A stretch of DNA of 64,000 nt from Gimesia aquarii (lineage in GTDB: Bacteria; Planctomycetota; Planctomycetia; Planctomycetales; Planctomycetaceae). The notes below the pieces were generated by a model. That model did not search any database, was not told the origin of the DNA, and was given only the letters and a program-made list of their open reading frames with translations. Location of the stretch: assembly GCF_007748175.1 (NCBI RefSeq), contig NZ_CP037422.1:3168020-3232019 (forward strand), read 5' to 3'. A program made the position numbers and the translations under genes. Positions 21,401 through 30,087 of the stretch are shown here, piece by piece. Positions within the stretch are counted from its first letter, which is position 1. The number at the start of each line of letters is the position of its first letter.

Positions 21401-22011
21401 GTTCTGGTAAGAAAGGCGCAGACTCGAAAGGCAAGGGAGGGGCATCACAGGGAAAAGGCCAATCGAAGCCAGGATCAAAACCAGGGCAAGGTTCCAGTGC
21501 AGGCTCTAAAACAGATAACCCTAAAGGCAGCAGTGCCACCAGCGGAGGACGAGCATCCGGCGATGGCAATGAAAAAACGGGGGCAGGTAACGATTCCAGC
21601 CTCCCTGAGGCTGAAGATGCCAATTTGGAGTATGGTAAAGAAGCAGCAAACTTAGTCTTAAAACGTATTAAAGATGAACTAAAGCGGAAAGAAGTCAACC
21701 AGGAATTACTAGACGAATTAGGTTGGTCGAAAGAAGAAATGAAGCGTTTTTCTGAACGCTTACAAAAACAACTTCAAAGTCCGGACGCAAAGCAACAGAC
21801 TCCAGAATCTCTCGCTCGAAAACGCCAATTTGAAGAGATGTTAAAATCATTGAAACCAACATCGCGTGCCGCACAGCGAAATCGCACAAGTACTCGAAAG
21901 CAAACCAACGATAGTCTTGGCCCCCGCAGACTACCAGTGCCTGAGGAATACCGCGAAGCGTACGAGGCATTTACACGAGGGCTGTCTGAAAAACAATCGT
22001 CTGGTAAGTAA
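18466..22011 (+). CDS. Giant low-complexity membrane protein (DUF4175-like)
   Basis: 1181 aa. The N-terminus has two membrane spans (about residues 43-64 and 75-98) and a third near 168-186. Beta-rich, Ig-like regions follow to about residue 540. Then comes a roughly 490-residue stretch dominated by Lys, Ser, Gln, Asn, Gly, Asp and Pro without a fixed repeat. A compact, probably helical C-terminal segment follows (EYGKEAANLVLKRIKDELKR, then ELLDELGWSKEEMKRF). This arrangement resembles DUF4175-type proteins found next to BatA/vWA genes. It lies on the same strand 156 bp after the vWA/amidotransferase-like gene. The low-complexity part is very hydrophilic and probably disordered; it may reach across the periplasm. 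Function unknown. Confidence 0.8.
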   Translation: MSTASKSSQSTEHRTEHYAKFDEYVDYQISKTSSNIKANDLLTTAVGISTILLGYLLVFVVFDHWFVKGGFGYIPRLLMLAGVVLACLGWAVWKLVLPYFKKVTQLYSAHSLEQTSDKMEGSLLNLIDLKKSERPVNPAIINSLEKKAALTLSKTDTDQAIDRRPLMRLSYALLGVVTLLCFYALFSPKEIWPSLSAAMSFSTQREFATQTQINSVTPGNTEVLSGSQLEVIVDLRGEVPEKVTLFYTSNDQGSVDEPVTLRSMDDTLKRYQGVIVGVNGRGIRQELTYHIEAGDAVSEDFQVKVIQPPSATVHSVRYEYPKYMELSSVEQPGGAIDAWEGTKVTVDATTNMPISSFEVLFSDEENSKSLLEEFKIEKTIKDNTITASWKLKLRADGSFPNFYQIKCRNEAGQTTLSPTVYPLVIRPDLPPEISLLSPKRDLKMPANGTIPISVIAEDPDFKIRYLNLRVDKEQIRVLDKTLFEGAQKSVDLTHDFELKPLRLTPGETVFLWVEARDNKQPSGNRKNTPKIKVEILEPVSKEEAQKQLQEQKQETAQENKKQSSNQKNQTEKGKGGDPQSGKGSSSKMKSGQSEGNKSEKSTEEGNKSKQGTDQDNQDKKEKQQSDSENPQRSNEPSTKQNNQKSEDKKGLDSTGKDDQEAIKKILEQLKKEGKQPDSDSKPEQPDTEKSDSKNSSSDPNTQDQNSSKQTQTPNQSPSKSSDHSKGTPDAKGSENKNSSAQPSSKGNEPDNDPKTKPNQKQSDQPLKGKKEPAPPSDNAMKSKSDGNTKGKATPNHDPDAKPEKSSNDIQRDPKEKPALRPGKKDNPDSPKNKRDSQTPKENTSPGKASPSSENKPQKGMRKPENSNQNPSPSKEQEQSNGTDNKKKQDQVDGANTPPKGKNKPTEQKSKRPQDGENGNSSQNDQGQKGSKQSGKGDSTGQKGNQEQGTQKNSSGSKQPMNNQKSSQGKGSSQKNNQSGSGKKGADSKGKGGASQGKGQSKPGSKPGQGSSAGSKTDNPKGSSATSGGRASGDGNEKTGAGNDSSLPEAEDANLEYGKEAANLVLKRIKDELKRKEVNQELLDELGWSKEEMKRFSERLQKQLQSPDAKQQTPESLARKRQFEEMLKSLKPTSRAAQRNRTSTRKQTNDSLGPRRLPVPEEYREAYEAFTRGLSEKQSSGK

Positions 22012-22019
22012 CGTTAGTA

Positions 22020-25000
22020 TTAAGACAAGAGCAGTTCGAGATCATCACTCGACAGATTCTTAAGTACGCTCTGATTTTCTTCGAGGATCGCATCTGCCAA
22101 TTCACGTTTCTGCTGCTGCAGTTCCGTAATTTTTTCTTCAACCGTATTACGGCAAATCAGCTTATAAGCAAAGACGCGTTTCGTTTGTCCCACACGATGT
22201 GCACGGTCTATGGCCTGTGTTTCTACAGCCGGGTTCCACCAGGGGTCTAGAATGAACACATAATCCGCGGCAGTCAAATTCAATCCGAGACCACCCGCCT
22301 TCAAACTAATCAGAAAAATGCCACACTCTTTCTCAGTCTGGAATCGCTCAACTCGTTCTTTACGATCACGGGTTTGACCGTCTAAATACTCATAAACGAT
22401 CTCTTTCTGATCTAAATGTTCCTGTACAATGGAAAGCATGCTGGTAAATTGAGAAAACACAAGGGCCTTATGTCCCTCTTCAATCAATTCTTCCAGATGT
22501 GGTATTAAAACATCCATTTTTGCTGAAGCATCCATAGCTTCACCACGTTCAAGCAGAGCTGGATGGCAAGCCGCTTGCCTCAAACGCAGTAATGCTTCGA
22601 GAACGTGTATTTTGGTTTTGCCAAGCCCCTTTGATTCGACCATCCCTAAAATTGAGTCACGATAGTGTTGTCTCAACTCGTCATAAAGCCGAGATTGCTC
22701 TTCGCCCATATCACAATACAGAGTTTGTTCAACCTTCTCAGGTAGTTCGTTGGCAACTTGTTCCTTCGTCCGCCGTAATATGAAGGGGCGTAATGCGTTC
22801 CCCAACATGACTCGCGAATTCTTGTCCTCGATATCACTCGTGTAGGTTTTGAAGACGGAACTACGCCCTAACATTCCCGGATTGAGAAACTCAAAGATCG
22901 ACCAAAGATCACCTAAATGATTTTCAACAGGAGTACCACTTAATGCAAGCCTATGTTTTGCTTTCAGCAGGCGCGATGCTTTCGCGACTTGTGATCCTGA
23001 GTTTTTAATCATTTGAGCTTCATCAAGGACAGCATAATCAAATTGAATATCCTTGATGAGTGTTACATCTCGACGCATCGTACCATAAGTCGTTAATACT
23101 AAATCATGATCGGGTAACTGCTCGATGATTTTACTACGATCACCGCCCGAATATTCAATGACTTTAAGAGAAGGTGTAAATTTACCCGCTTCCTGCAGCC
23201 AGTTGAACATCAGAGATTTTGGTACAACAGCCAAAGATGGTAAATGTTCTTCGCGAGTCTCTTTACGTCTGAGCAGCAATGCAAGTAATTGAACCGTTTT
23301 TCCCAGGCCCATATCATCAGCCAAGCAGCCACCAAAATGAAAATCCTGTAAAAACTGTAACCACCCTAAACCTTCAAGTTGATATTTTCTTAAATCACCT
23401 TCAAATCCATCAGGCTCGTCTTCGATCGAAATTCCTGAAAATGAGCGAATCTTTTCCCGGAACTCATCGAAAACTTCATCTGTTTCTACAAACTCTTGTG
23501 CATTCAGAAGGGCATCCAGTAAAGCGACCTGATTAGGTGCAAAACGGAGGTGATCTTCATCGGTAACAGCGAGTCCAGCCAGAATCCCATATTGCTCAAT
23601 CCATTCTTCAGGAAGAATTCCAAGTGATCCATCATCAAGTCGAATAGAAGTATCGCCGCGCGCCAATGCAGAAAGTAATTCAGGAAAGAGAACGGTCTGA
23701 CCTTCAAAATCAATGTCGGCATGTAATTCAAACCAGTCGATTCCAGACTGTACTTTGAATTGCATGGCTGAGGGTTGATGAACCTGCTTACCATCAGCAC
23801 GAACCGCCCAACCTTCTTTAATTAATTCACGAACCGCATTCCCCAAGTCCCGCGCCGCAATTTCGACATCACGTCCTTGAATACGACGATCCAAGAGCCT
23901 GCGAAAACCACTGTCTTGCAATAAAGTCCAGGCCTTCGATTCCAATTCTCGATTACGCAGAATGCATCGTTTTTCTTCCCTATCAACGATGGCCCACTGT
24001 GTACTGGCTCCTGAAACCAAATGGTCTAGATAATTAAAGTGAATTTCGCCATAAAGGCGGTCCTGTTGCCAACGTTTTTTTTGCGGAGAATGAATTAATA
24101 ACTCTGGCAATGGTTCACAGGTAATCTCTTCAAGATGTAATTCTTCAGGTAACTGCAACCGAGGTAAAACGGGCATATCTAATAAGCGATCTACCAGTTC
24201 CTGCTGTTCTCCATCCTCCACTTCAATTGTCTCGTTTAACTGGATCATTTTGATCCATGGAAACGCATCGTAATCTTCCAACGGAGTAATTCGATCGTGT
24301 GTTAATACCAAACCACCTGGAACAATCAATCTTGCTGCAGAAATCTTTAAAATATCCTCTTCACGTTTTAAGTGGCCCTGCAGCCTCCAGGTTGACTCTT
24401 TTCGGTTCCGTTCGACCCCCATGCAAAATTCCCAGGAATTTTCTGCGTCCCAGATCAGAGAATCAACATCATCAGGCTGACGGTCCAGATATCGAACATG
24501 ACCAGTTCCACACATGAGAGGTAAAATCAATTCACATAATTCATAGGGAACCCGGTATCGAAATGCTGCAATCTGGGTTTCTGTTTGCTGAGCCCGCCAA
24601 TTTGTCCTTTCGGGAGTTCCTCCGGATAGGTAAGCAAGAATCCGACGGTCGTCTTCATGTTCGACTTCCTGCAACTGACCAGCCTTCAGCTTGAGTGGCT
24701 TTAGCTTGCCCCATTGACCATTTGCACGACGCTGTCGCTGTGAAGTTTGGACTACAAGTTGCCCTGACTCCAGACTTTCTTCCACATCAATCTCATAAAA
24801 GATTTCGCGTTCCTGTTGAGTTGTTTTCGAAAGTACAGGTGCCAGCGCAAATTCGTTTTTGAGATCGACCAGGCGGGTTTCCCATTCGCGCAACCGGGGC
24901 TTAGCAGAAACTGCTGTTGATTGACTGTCGCCTGATTTGGACTTTCTGGAACGAGGGCTCCCCAATTCAAACTCAGCAGGCATGGAGAAATCGAAATCTT

Positions 25001-25346
25001 CGTCTCCCTCATCAAATGAGAGTGGAGCATTTTCGATAATGAAAGGAGGTATGTATCCTGGTTTGACAGTACCTGTCAAATATCCCGCATCATCCACAGC
25101 TAGAATCGATGCCCAAAGATGCTTGCAGACATTAAACTTTTGAAACTGGTCGCAAGTACAATACGTTTTCAAATTACCATCGTCACGTGATAATTGCGTC
25201 TGATATTCGACACCATCACGAACAACAGCAAATATATGATCGGCAGTAATTCGAGTTAACTCAACTCGTTCTGCTTCGATATATGCTGCTCCTCGAAAAC
25301 GTATATCTGCGCGAAATTGATTTTCCAGCAGTTCTGCTAACGTCAT
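22020..25346 (-). CDS. SNF2-family helicase with N-terminal SWIM zinc finger
   Basis: The start at 25346 is fixed by a perfect AGGAGG six nt upstream of the ATG; the frame extends 8 codons further to a TTG, within which the AGGAGG lies. The N-terminus carries a SWIM zinc finger (C63, C65, C74, H76 in CTCDQFQKFNVCKH). The C-terminal half is a full SNF2/RapA-type motor: Walker A DDMGLGKTVQ, DEAQ box (LDEAQMIKN), SGTPVENHLGDLWS, and the helicase C motifs VFSQFTSML and DRAHRVGQTKRV. About 480 residues between SWIM and motor are of unknown family. Such proteins translocate on DNA and remodel protein-DNA complexes; the bacterial substrate is unknown. 1108 aa. It ends 8 bp from the convergent 1181-aa gene. 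Confidence 0.9.
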   Translation of the reverse strand: MTLAELLENQFRADIRFRGAAYIEAERVELTRITADHIFAVVRDGVEYQTQLSRDDGNLKTYCTCDQFQKFNVCKHLWASILAVDDAGYLTGTVKPGYIPPFIIENAPLSFDEGDEDFDFSMPAEFELGSPRSRKSKSGDSQSTAVSAKPRLREWETRLVDLKNEFALAPVLSKTTQQEREIFYEIDVEESLESGQLVVQTSQRQRRANGQWGKLKPLKLKAGQLQEVEHEDDRRILAYLSGGTPERTNWRAQQTETQIAAFRYRVPYELCELILPLMCGTGHVRYLDRQPDDVDSLIWDAENSWEFCMGVERNRKESTWRLQGHLKREEDILKISAARLIVPGGLVLTHDRITPLEDYDAFPWIKMIQLNETIEVEDGEQQELVDRLLDMPVLPRLQLPEELHLEEITCEPLPELLIHSPQKKRWQQDRLYGEIHFNYLDHLVSGASTQWAIVDREEKRCILRNRELESKAWTLLQDSGFRRLLDRRIQGRDVEIAARDLGNAVRELIKEGWAVRADGKQVHQPSAMQFKVQSGIDWFELHADIDFEGQTVLFPELLSALARGDTSIRLDDGSLGILPEEWIEQYGILAGLAVTDEDHLRFAPNQVALLDALLNAQEFVETDEVFDEFREKIRSFSGISIEDEPDGFEGDLRKYQLEGLGWLQFLQDFHFGGCLADDMGLGKTVQLLALLLRRKETREEHLPSLAVVPKSLMFNWLQEAGKFTPSLKVIEYSGGDRSKIIEQLPDHDLVLTTYGTMRRDVTLIKDIQFDYAVLDEAQMIKNSGSQVAKASRLLKAKHRLALSGTPVENHLGDLWSIFEFLNPGMLGRSSVFKTYTSDIEDKNSRVMLGNALRPFILRRTKEQVANELPEKVEQTLYCDMGEEQSRLYDELRQHYRDSILGMVESKGLGKTKIHVLEALLRLRQAACHPALLERGEAMDASAKMDVLIPHLEELIEEGHKALVFSQFTSMLSIVQEHLDQKEIVYEYLDGQTRDRKERVERFQTEKECGIFLISLKAGGLGLNLTAADYVFILDPWWNPAVETQAIDRAHRVGQTKRVFAYKLICRNTVEEKITELQQQKRELADAILEENQSVLKNLSSDDLELLLS

Positions 25347-25853
25347 GGACGGCCTCCTGCCTGATCCCAAAACGCAACTCGCATAATGGAAACACTCCCA
25401 TTTATTTGCATAAGTCAGTCCTGAGTATATTCTGGACCAACGAATTTATCGGTCTGAACACAATGATTTTGATCTCTCGACTTCAACAAAAAAGCCAAAG
25501 TGGCTCAGTTTAGAAATGAGAGCGTAAGCTCTCAAATCAAATCTACAGCGCATCTTACGAGGTTACTAGATCGACGCTACTTTTGACCAGTCTATCTGGT
25601 GAGTTTTCTTATGAATTTTTGACTTCCATCAAAAAAGTGATGTGAACATTCTATTTCCATCAAGAGTCTCACAAGTTCATTCCCATGAGACTGGTCTGAC
25701 CACAGTCAGTGTGATATTACGACTTTCCTGGAACGAGGGGGAGCACGATTCACTTTTTACAAAAAATATTTATATAATAGTTTTCTTCGTTGTCCCACCA
25801 GAATATGAAGAACAAATGATCTTAAATAGACTTGTCTGAAAGTAATTTTCTTA
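25347..25853. other. Divergent intergenic region, helicase / LarA-like
   Basis: About 507 bp separate the two divergent starts. It contains a hairpin with GTAA loop at 25517-25534, a shorter hairpin AGCC-AAAGT-GGCT near 25495-25507, and a TATAAT at 25773-25778 with a poor -35 (TTCACT, 18-bp spacing) that could serve the + strand gene. No convincing gene is present. Confidence 0.6.
25517..25534 (+). other. Hairpin with GNRA-type tetraloop
   Basis: TGAGAGC-GTAA-GCTCTCA forms a perfect 7-bp stem with a GUAA loop when transcribed on +. No T-tract follows, so it is not an intrinsic terminator. It may be part of a leader RNA of the LarA-like gene or a chance structure. Confidence 0.4.
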
Positions 25854-27098
25854 ATGAAAAACGTCCATAATACTCTTACACAACAGGAAGTGATTCAATG
25901 GTTCGAGTCCCATATTCCTGTTGAAGATTATAGATATAAAAGCATTCTGCTTATTGTTCCCGATGCGACCCGAACCGCGCCGTTGCCTCTTTTGTTTTCG
26001 ACCTTCCATCGAATTCTCAGCCCGGTTGCAAAACAGATCGACGTTTTGGTTGCACTCGGTACACACCCTCCGATGCCAGAGGAAGACATTTGCCAGTTAT
26101 TGGGAATTTCCGAAAGCGAGCGTGAATCAAAATACAAGAATGTAGGGCTTTTCAATCATGAGTGGGACCAACCTGATAAACTCACTCAGATCGGAACGCT
26201 CACAAAAGAACAAACGTCTGCTATTTCTGAGGGACTTCTGGAAATGGATGTCCCTGTCACCATTAATTCTCGTATTAAGGATTATGATATCCTACAAATT
26301 ATGGGGCCAGTATTCCCTCATGAAGTAGTCGGATTCTCTGGGGGAAGCAAATATTTCTTCCCGGGCATTTCCGGTCCCGATCTGCTGAATTTCTTCCATT
26401 GGTTGGGAGCCTTGATCACGAATGTGGGAATTATTGGAGTCAAGCAGACTCCCGTTCGACAGGTCGTAAACCTCTCTGCTGCAATGATTCCGAACGATAA
26501 GCGTTGTATTACTTTTGTGGTAGCACCGGATAGCTCCCTTTATGGTCTGTTTTATGGTACCCCTGAATCTGCCTGGGAATCTGCTGCAGATTTATCTGGT
26601 CAGATTCATATCAAACGCAAGCCCCAACCATTCAAACAAGTTCTTTCCTGTGCGCCACTGATGTATGATGAATTATGGGTTGCCGGAAAGTGTATGTACA
26701 AGTTGGAACCCGTTGTAGCAGATCAAGGAGAATTGATTATCTACGCCCCTCATATGAAAGAAATCTCAATTACACATGGAACATTGATCGAAAAAGTTGG
26801 TTATCATGTTCGTGACTACTTTACGAAACAATGGAACCAGTTTAAGGATATTCCCTGGGGGATATTAGCTCATTCCACTCACGTGAGAGGAACTGGATCA
26901 TTTGAGGGTGGTATAGAACACCCTCGAGTACAAGTCACATTGGCATCACAAATTCCACCCGAACTTTGCGAAAAAATTAACCTTGGTTACCGAGATCCGA
27001 AAAGTATTGATGTGGAATCGTTTGCAAACCGTGAAGAAGAAGGTATTCTGCTGGTTCGAAAAGCAGGGGAGCACCTTTATCGCCTGGAGAACGAGTAG
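25854..27098 (+). CDS. LarA-family (nickel-pincer) racemase homologue
   Basis: 414 aa, related to lactate racemase LarA (formerly DUF2088). Conserved positions match those that bind the nickel-pincer cofactor: GTH (H71) in VALGTHPPM, PHEVVGFSGGSK (H156 and K166; the lysine is the covalent anchor in LarA), and H182 in FFHWL. The motif FFPGISGPD is also family-like. LarA enzymes racemise or epimerise alpha-hydroxy acids; substrates of most homologues are unknown. The cofactor-synthesis genes larB, larC and larE are not in the window. The ATG at 25854 follows an AT-rich leader without a clear ribosome binding site. The next gene (HisN-like) starts 86 bp later. Confidence 0.82.
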   Translation: MKNVHNTLTQQEVIQWFESHIPVEDYRYKSILLIVPDATRTAPLPLLFSTFHRILSPVAKQIDVLVALGTHPPMPEEDICQLLGISESERESKYKNVGLFNHEWDQPDKLTQIGTLTKEQTSAISEGLLEMDVPVTINSRIKDYDILQIMGPVFPHEVVGFSGGSKYFFPGISGPDLLNFFHWLGALITNVGIIGVKQTPVRQVVNLSAAMIPNDKRCITFVVAPDSSLYGLFYGTPESAWESAADLSGQIHIKRKPQPFKQVLSCAPLMYDELWVAGKCMYKLEPVVADQGELIIYAPHMKEISITHGTLIEKVGYHVRDYFTKQWNQFKDIPWGILAHSTHVRGTGSFEGGIEHPRVQVTLASQIPPELCEKINLGYRDPKSIDVESFANREEEGILLVRKAGEHLYRLENE

Positions 27099-27184
27099 GG
27101 AATTTCTAGACCTTCAGCTTATGTTCATTGGTTTCCAACTAAAGATCAGCCTCATATTTAAAAAATTAATACGAAAACAATATC

Positions 27185-27988
27185 ATGAATACACACTCTG
27201 AAAGCTTTGAATTAAAAGCACGACTCGAATTAGCTTTATCCGCCTCTGAAAAGGCCAGAAGCTTAATTCTCAAATACTATCAATCTCCCGATCTCAAAGT
27301 AGACCGCAAAAGCGATGATTCACCTGTCACCATCGCTGATCGCGGTGCAGAAGAATTACTAAGAGAAGAAATCATTCGAGCTTTCCCAGAAGACAGCATT
27401 TTGGGAGAAGAACTCCCTCCAGTAGAAGGCACGAACGAGTTCAAATGGATTCTTGACCCCATTGACGGCACAAAACCATTTACTCAGGGTGTCCCTCTAT
27501 TTGGAACGCTCATGGGCTTAGAGGAAAACGGGAAACTCGTTCTCGGCGTGTGTCGCTTCCCTGCACTCGATGAAGTTGTGTATGCAATTAAAGGATCTGG
27601 GGCGTGGTGGAAAATTAGAGACTTAGAACCACGACAGGCAAAAGTTTCTGAAAAATCACAACTCTCTGAATCTGTGTTTTGCACAACAACCATGACCCGT
27701 TGGGAAAAAATCGGTAAACAAAAAGCATATGAGGATCTTTGCCGAAATTCCTACTTGGCTCGTGGGTGGGGAGACTGTTATGGTCATATGCTGGTCGCAA
27801 CTGGGAGAGCTGATGTCATGGTCGATCCTGTTTTAAGCCCATGGGATGCTGCTGCTTTGGTTCCGATCCTTGAAGAAGCAGGGGGGCACTGGATCGACTT
27901 TGATGGCAATCCTTCCATCTACACAGGGAATGGAATGGCTGTGAATGCTGCTTTAAAAGACGAAGTTTTGCGGATCATTTCGCAATAA
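27185..27988 (+). CDS. hisN: Inositol monophosphatase family phosphatase, HisN-like (histidinol-phosphatase)
   Basis: 267 aa. The Mg2+-dependent phosphatase motifs are intact: GEE (metal ligand) in SILGEELPP, DPIDGT in WILDPIDGTKPF, and WDAAALVPILEEAGG near the C-terminus. Pairing of DPIDGTKPF with SPWDAAALVPI is more typical of the HisN-type histidinol-phosphate phosphatases than of SuhB or CysQ, but substrate specificity in this family is hard to call. No other his gene is nearby. It lies 86 bp after the LarA-like gene and 135 bp before the membrane protein gene. Confidence 0.8.
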   Translation: MNTHSESFELKARLELALSASEKARSLILKYYQSPDLKVDRKSDDSPVTIADRGAEELLREEIIRAFPEDSILGEELPPVEGTNEFKWILDPIDGTKPFTQGVPLFGTLMGLEENGKLVLGVCRFPALDEVVYAIKGSGAWWKIRDLEPRQAKVSEKSQLSESVFCTTTMTRWEKIGKQKAYEDLCRNSYLARGWGDCYGHMLVATGRADVMVDPVLSPWDAAALVPILEEAGGHWIDFDGNPSIYTGNGMAVNAALKDEVLRIISQ

Positions 27989-28123
27989 GCTAGCATTTTC
28001 GGTCTATTAACACCTGAAATTGAAGTTCCATTGATCCGATTTAGCATTCTTTGCTACCATCCTCTTCATAAAGACTTGCTTCACAGAAACCAGAATTGTA
28101 CCGCAGCTTCAGGGAAGATAAGT

Positions 28124-28837
28124 ATGGCCGGTTACAAGGAACATATCAGTGTTAGTGGAATGCTAGGCATTGGATATGGAACAATCGCCTCTCTACTATT
28201 AGGCTTCACACCCGCTCAGGGAATATTAGCAGGCGTCCTCACCTGGATTGGCGGGATGCTACCAGATCTGGATTCTGAAACAGGACGACCTGTAAGAGAA
28301 CTTTTTGGTTTGACTGCAGCCATTGCCTCATTTGTGGCAATGCGCAGTATGGTTCGAATCGGAGCCGACCCTGATGCTGCTCTGTTGGCAGCAGCGATTA
28401 CTTATGCGGCGGTACGATATGGTGCTTCTGCCTTAATGGCGAAATTTGCCGTTCATCGAGGAATGTTTCATAGTCTTCCCGCTCTAATTATTGCAGGCGA
28501 AGCAGTTTTCCTGGCATACACTAGTGAATCTTATGCAGTAAAATTTTTAATGGCCGGGGGTGTCTGCCTGGGCTTCTTTTCTCATCTTGTGCTGGACGAA
28601 GTCTATAGTGTTGAGCGCAAGGGGGCGAAAATCCGTCTGAAAAAATCTGCAGGAACCGCGATAAAATGGTTTGGAAAAGGACTCTTTGGGAATGCTGTCG
28701 CTTATGCGATTCTATTTACCCTCACCTATATTACCTTAGTTGAATCAGGTATACTCATCCCGCCACAACAAGTCGCACCTACAGAAAACTCAAAGCCTAT
28801 CCAACAAGCATCCCCCTTTGAATTCATGCGTCGATAA
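28124..28837 (+). CDS. Membrane-bound metal-dependent hydrolase-like protein (YdjM/DUF457 type)
   Basis: The ATG at 28124 is preferred because AGGGAA lies just upstream and the N-terminus then begins MAGYKEH; the frame runs upstream to 28031 without family character. 237 aa with several membrane spans. Short polar motifs between spans fit the DUF457/YdjM pattern: H7 early, GGMLPDLDSE after the second span, FAVHRGMFHSLP, and FFSHLVLDEVYS. The Asp/His clusters probably bind metal. YdjM is an SOS-regulated inner membrane protein in E. coli; role here unknown. No LexA box was noticed upstream. Confidence 0.75.
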   Translation: MAGYKEHISVSGMLGIGYGTIASLLLGFTPAQGILAGVLTWIGGMLPDLDSETGRPVRELFGLTAAIASFVAMRSMVRIGADPDAALLAAAITYAAVRYGASALMAKFAVHRGMFHSLPALIIAGEAVFLAYTSESYAVKFLMAGGVCLGFFSHLVLDEVYSVERKGAKIRLKKSAGTAIKWFGKGLFGNAVAYAILFTLTYITLVESGILIPPQQVAPTENSKPIQQASPFEFMRR

Positions 28838-28963
28838 CGAATTTTCTCGTAATTGAGTGAAGACAATAGCGACTCAGAATTCGACTCTCTATAATCAATG
28901 CATTGACATGTTGAATATTTAGTCCCTGCAATCGCTTGTTGGATCTTTCAGGAATTGGTGTCT

Positions 28964-29818
28964 ATGAAAATTGCTGGCATTCAAATGGATGTTTCTTTGA
29001 TGGAAAAGGAACAAAATCTAAATCGTGTGATTGAAAAAATGAACGAAACCGCGTCCCAGGGTGCCAACCTTTCCGTATTCCCGGAATGCGCATTAACCGG
29101 TTACTGTTTCGCCAGTTTAGAAGAAGCCATCCCTTTTGCGGAACCAATACCTGGTCCATCTACACAAAAATTACAACAGGTTTGCCGTGAATTAGATCAT
29201 TCCATCGTGATTGGAATGCTTGAACTGACAGAAAAAAAACAGGGGGTTTATAACGCTGCTGTTCTCATCACACCAGAGGAAGTCTTAGGGAATTATCGGA
29301 AAATTCATCTTCCATTTCTCGGAGTTGATCGATTTGCTACTCCCGGTGATCGTGAATTCGATGTCTACAAGCACCCTCAAGCAATCATTGGTCTCAATAT
29401 CTGCTACGATAGTGCCTTTCCTGAATCGTCCAGAGTCATGTCTCTTTTGGGAGCCGATTTGATCACACTTCCGACAAACTGGCCTTCCGGAGCTGAATGT
29501 ATGGCAGAACATGGAATCAATATGCGCGCAATGGAGAATGGAATTTATTATTGTGCCATCAATCGGGTCGGTTTGGAGCGCGGGTTTCAATTTATCGGCA
29601 AGAGCAGCATTTGTGCTCCTTCCGGCGAGAGTTTAGTTCGCGCTTCCGGTACAGATGAAGAAATCCTGTATGCTACCATTGATCCAGCGATTGCTCGTAA
29701 TAAAAGAGTCGATCGTGTACCTGATTTGCATGTGATTGACCGTCTGGCAGACAGACGGCCTGAAATGTATGAGAAGATTATCGAACCGCATGGCTTACAC
29801 CCTCCCGGTCGTAATTAA
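28964..29818 (+). CDS. Carbon-nitrogen hydrolase (nitrilase superfamily amidase)
   Basis: 284 aa from the ATG at 28964, with AGGA about 10 nt upstream. The Glu-Lys-Cys triad is visible: E41 in FPECALTGY, K113 in YRKIHLP, and C147 in NICYDSAFPE. The glutamate-adjacent GEE-like support and the C-terminal dimerisation region are typical of the aliphatic amidase/omega-amidase branch. Substrate cannot be assigned. No neighbours point to a pathway. An AATCACT/AGTGATT inverted repeat follows the stop and may help end transcription. Confidence 0.87.
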   Translation: MKIAGIQMDVSLMEKEQNLNRVIEKMNETASQGANLSVFPECALTGYCFASLEEAIPFAEPIPGPSTQKLQQVCRELDHSIVIGMLELTEKKQGVYNAAVLITPEEVLGNYRKIHLPFLGVDRFATPGDREFDVYKHPQAIIGLNICYDSAFPESSRVMSLLGADLITLPTNWPSGAECMAEHGINMRAMENGIYYCAINRVGLERGFQFIGKSSICAPSGESLVRASGTDEEILYATIDPAIARNKRVDRVPDLHVIDRLADRRPEMYEKIIEPHGLHPPGRN

Positions 29819-29819
29819 A

Positions 29820-29852
29820 AATCACTCAAATTTAGGTTAAGTGATTGTATTT
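29820..29852 (+). terminator. Weak terminator candidate after the amidase gene
   Basis: Arms AATCACT and AGTGATT flank a 13-nt loop directly after the stop codon, followed by GTATTTG rather than a true T-run. The stem is AT-rich, so efficiency would be low. Confidence 0.3.
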
Positions 29853-30087
29853 GATCCCAAACTAATATCGGTTGTAATCATTTTTTGGCACAATCTATGC
29901 TGTTGATCACATGACTTGAGTAAAATTCAACCGCATCATGTTTATCTCTTTACTGTTCTAAAGAAGAAGAGACCAGCTTAAATGTTTCTGATTCAAAGCG
30001 GTTTCGTGCTTGATTGTATCAGTTACTTAACACCTGATCGCATTTCTTTGCTGACAACAGTTTTAATTAATTTTGAGAATAATCCAC

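Noticed and set aside
20100-21560. Low-complexity stretch as a possible frameshifted or misassembled region
   Set aside because: The frame stays open from the membrane domain to the structured C-terminus and no exact repeats point to assembly collapse.
25885-25915. GGTTCGAGTCCC resembling a tRNA T-arm
   Set aside because: It is inside the LarA-like coding sequence and no acceptor stem, D-arm or anticodon arm can be folded around it.
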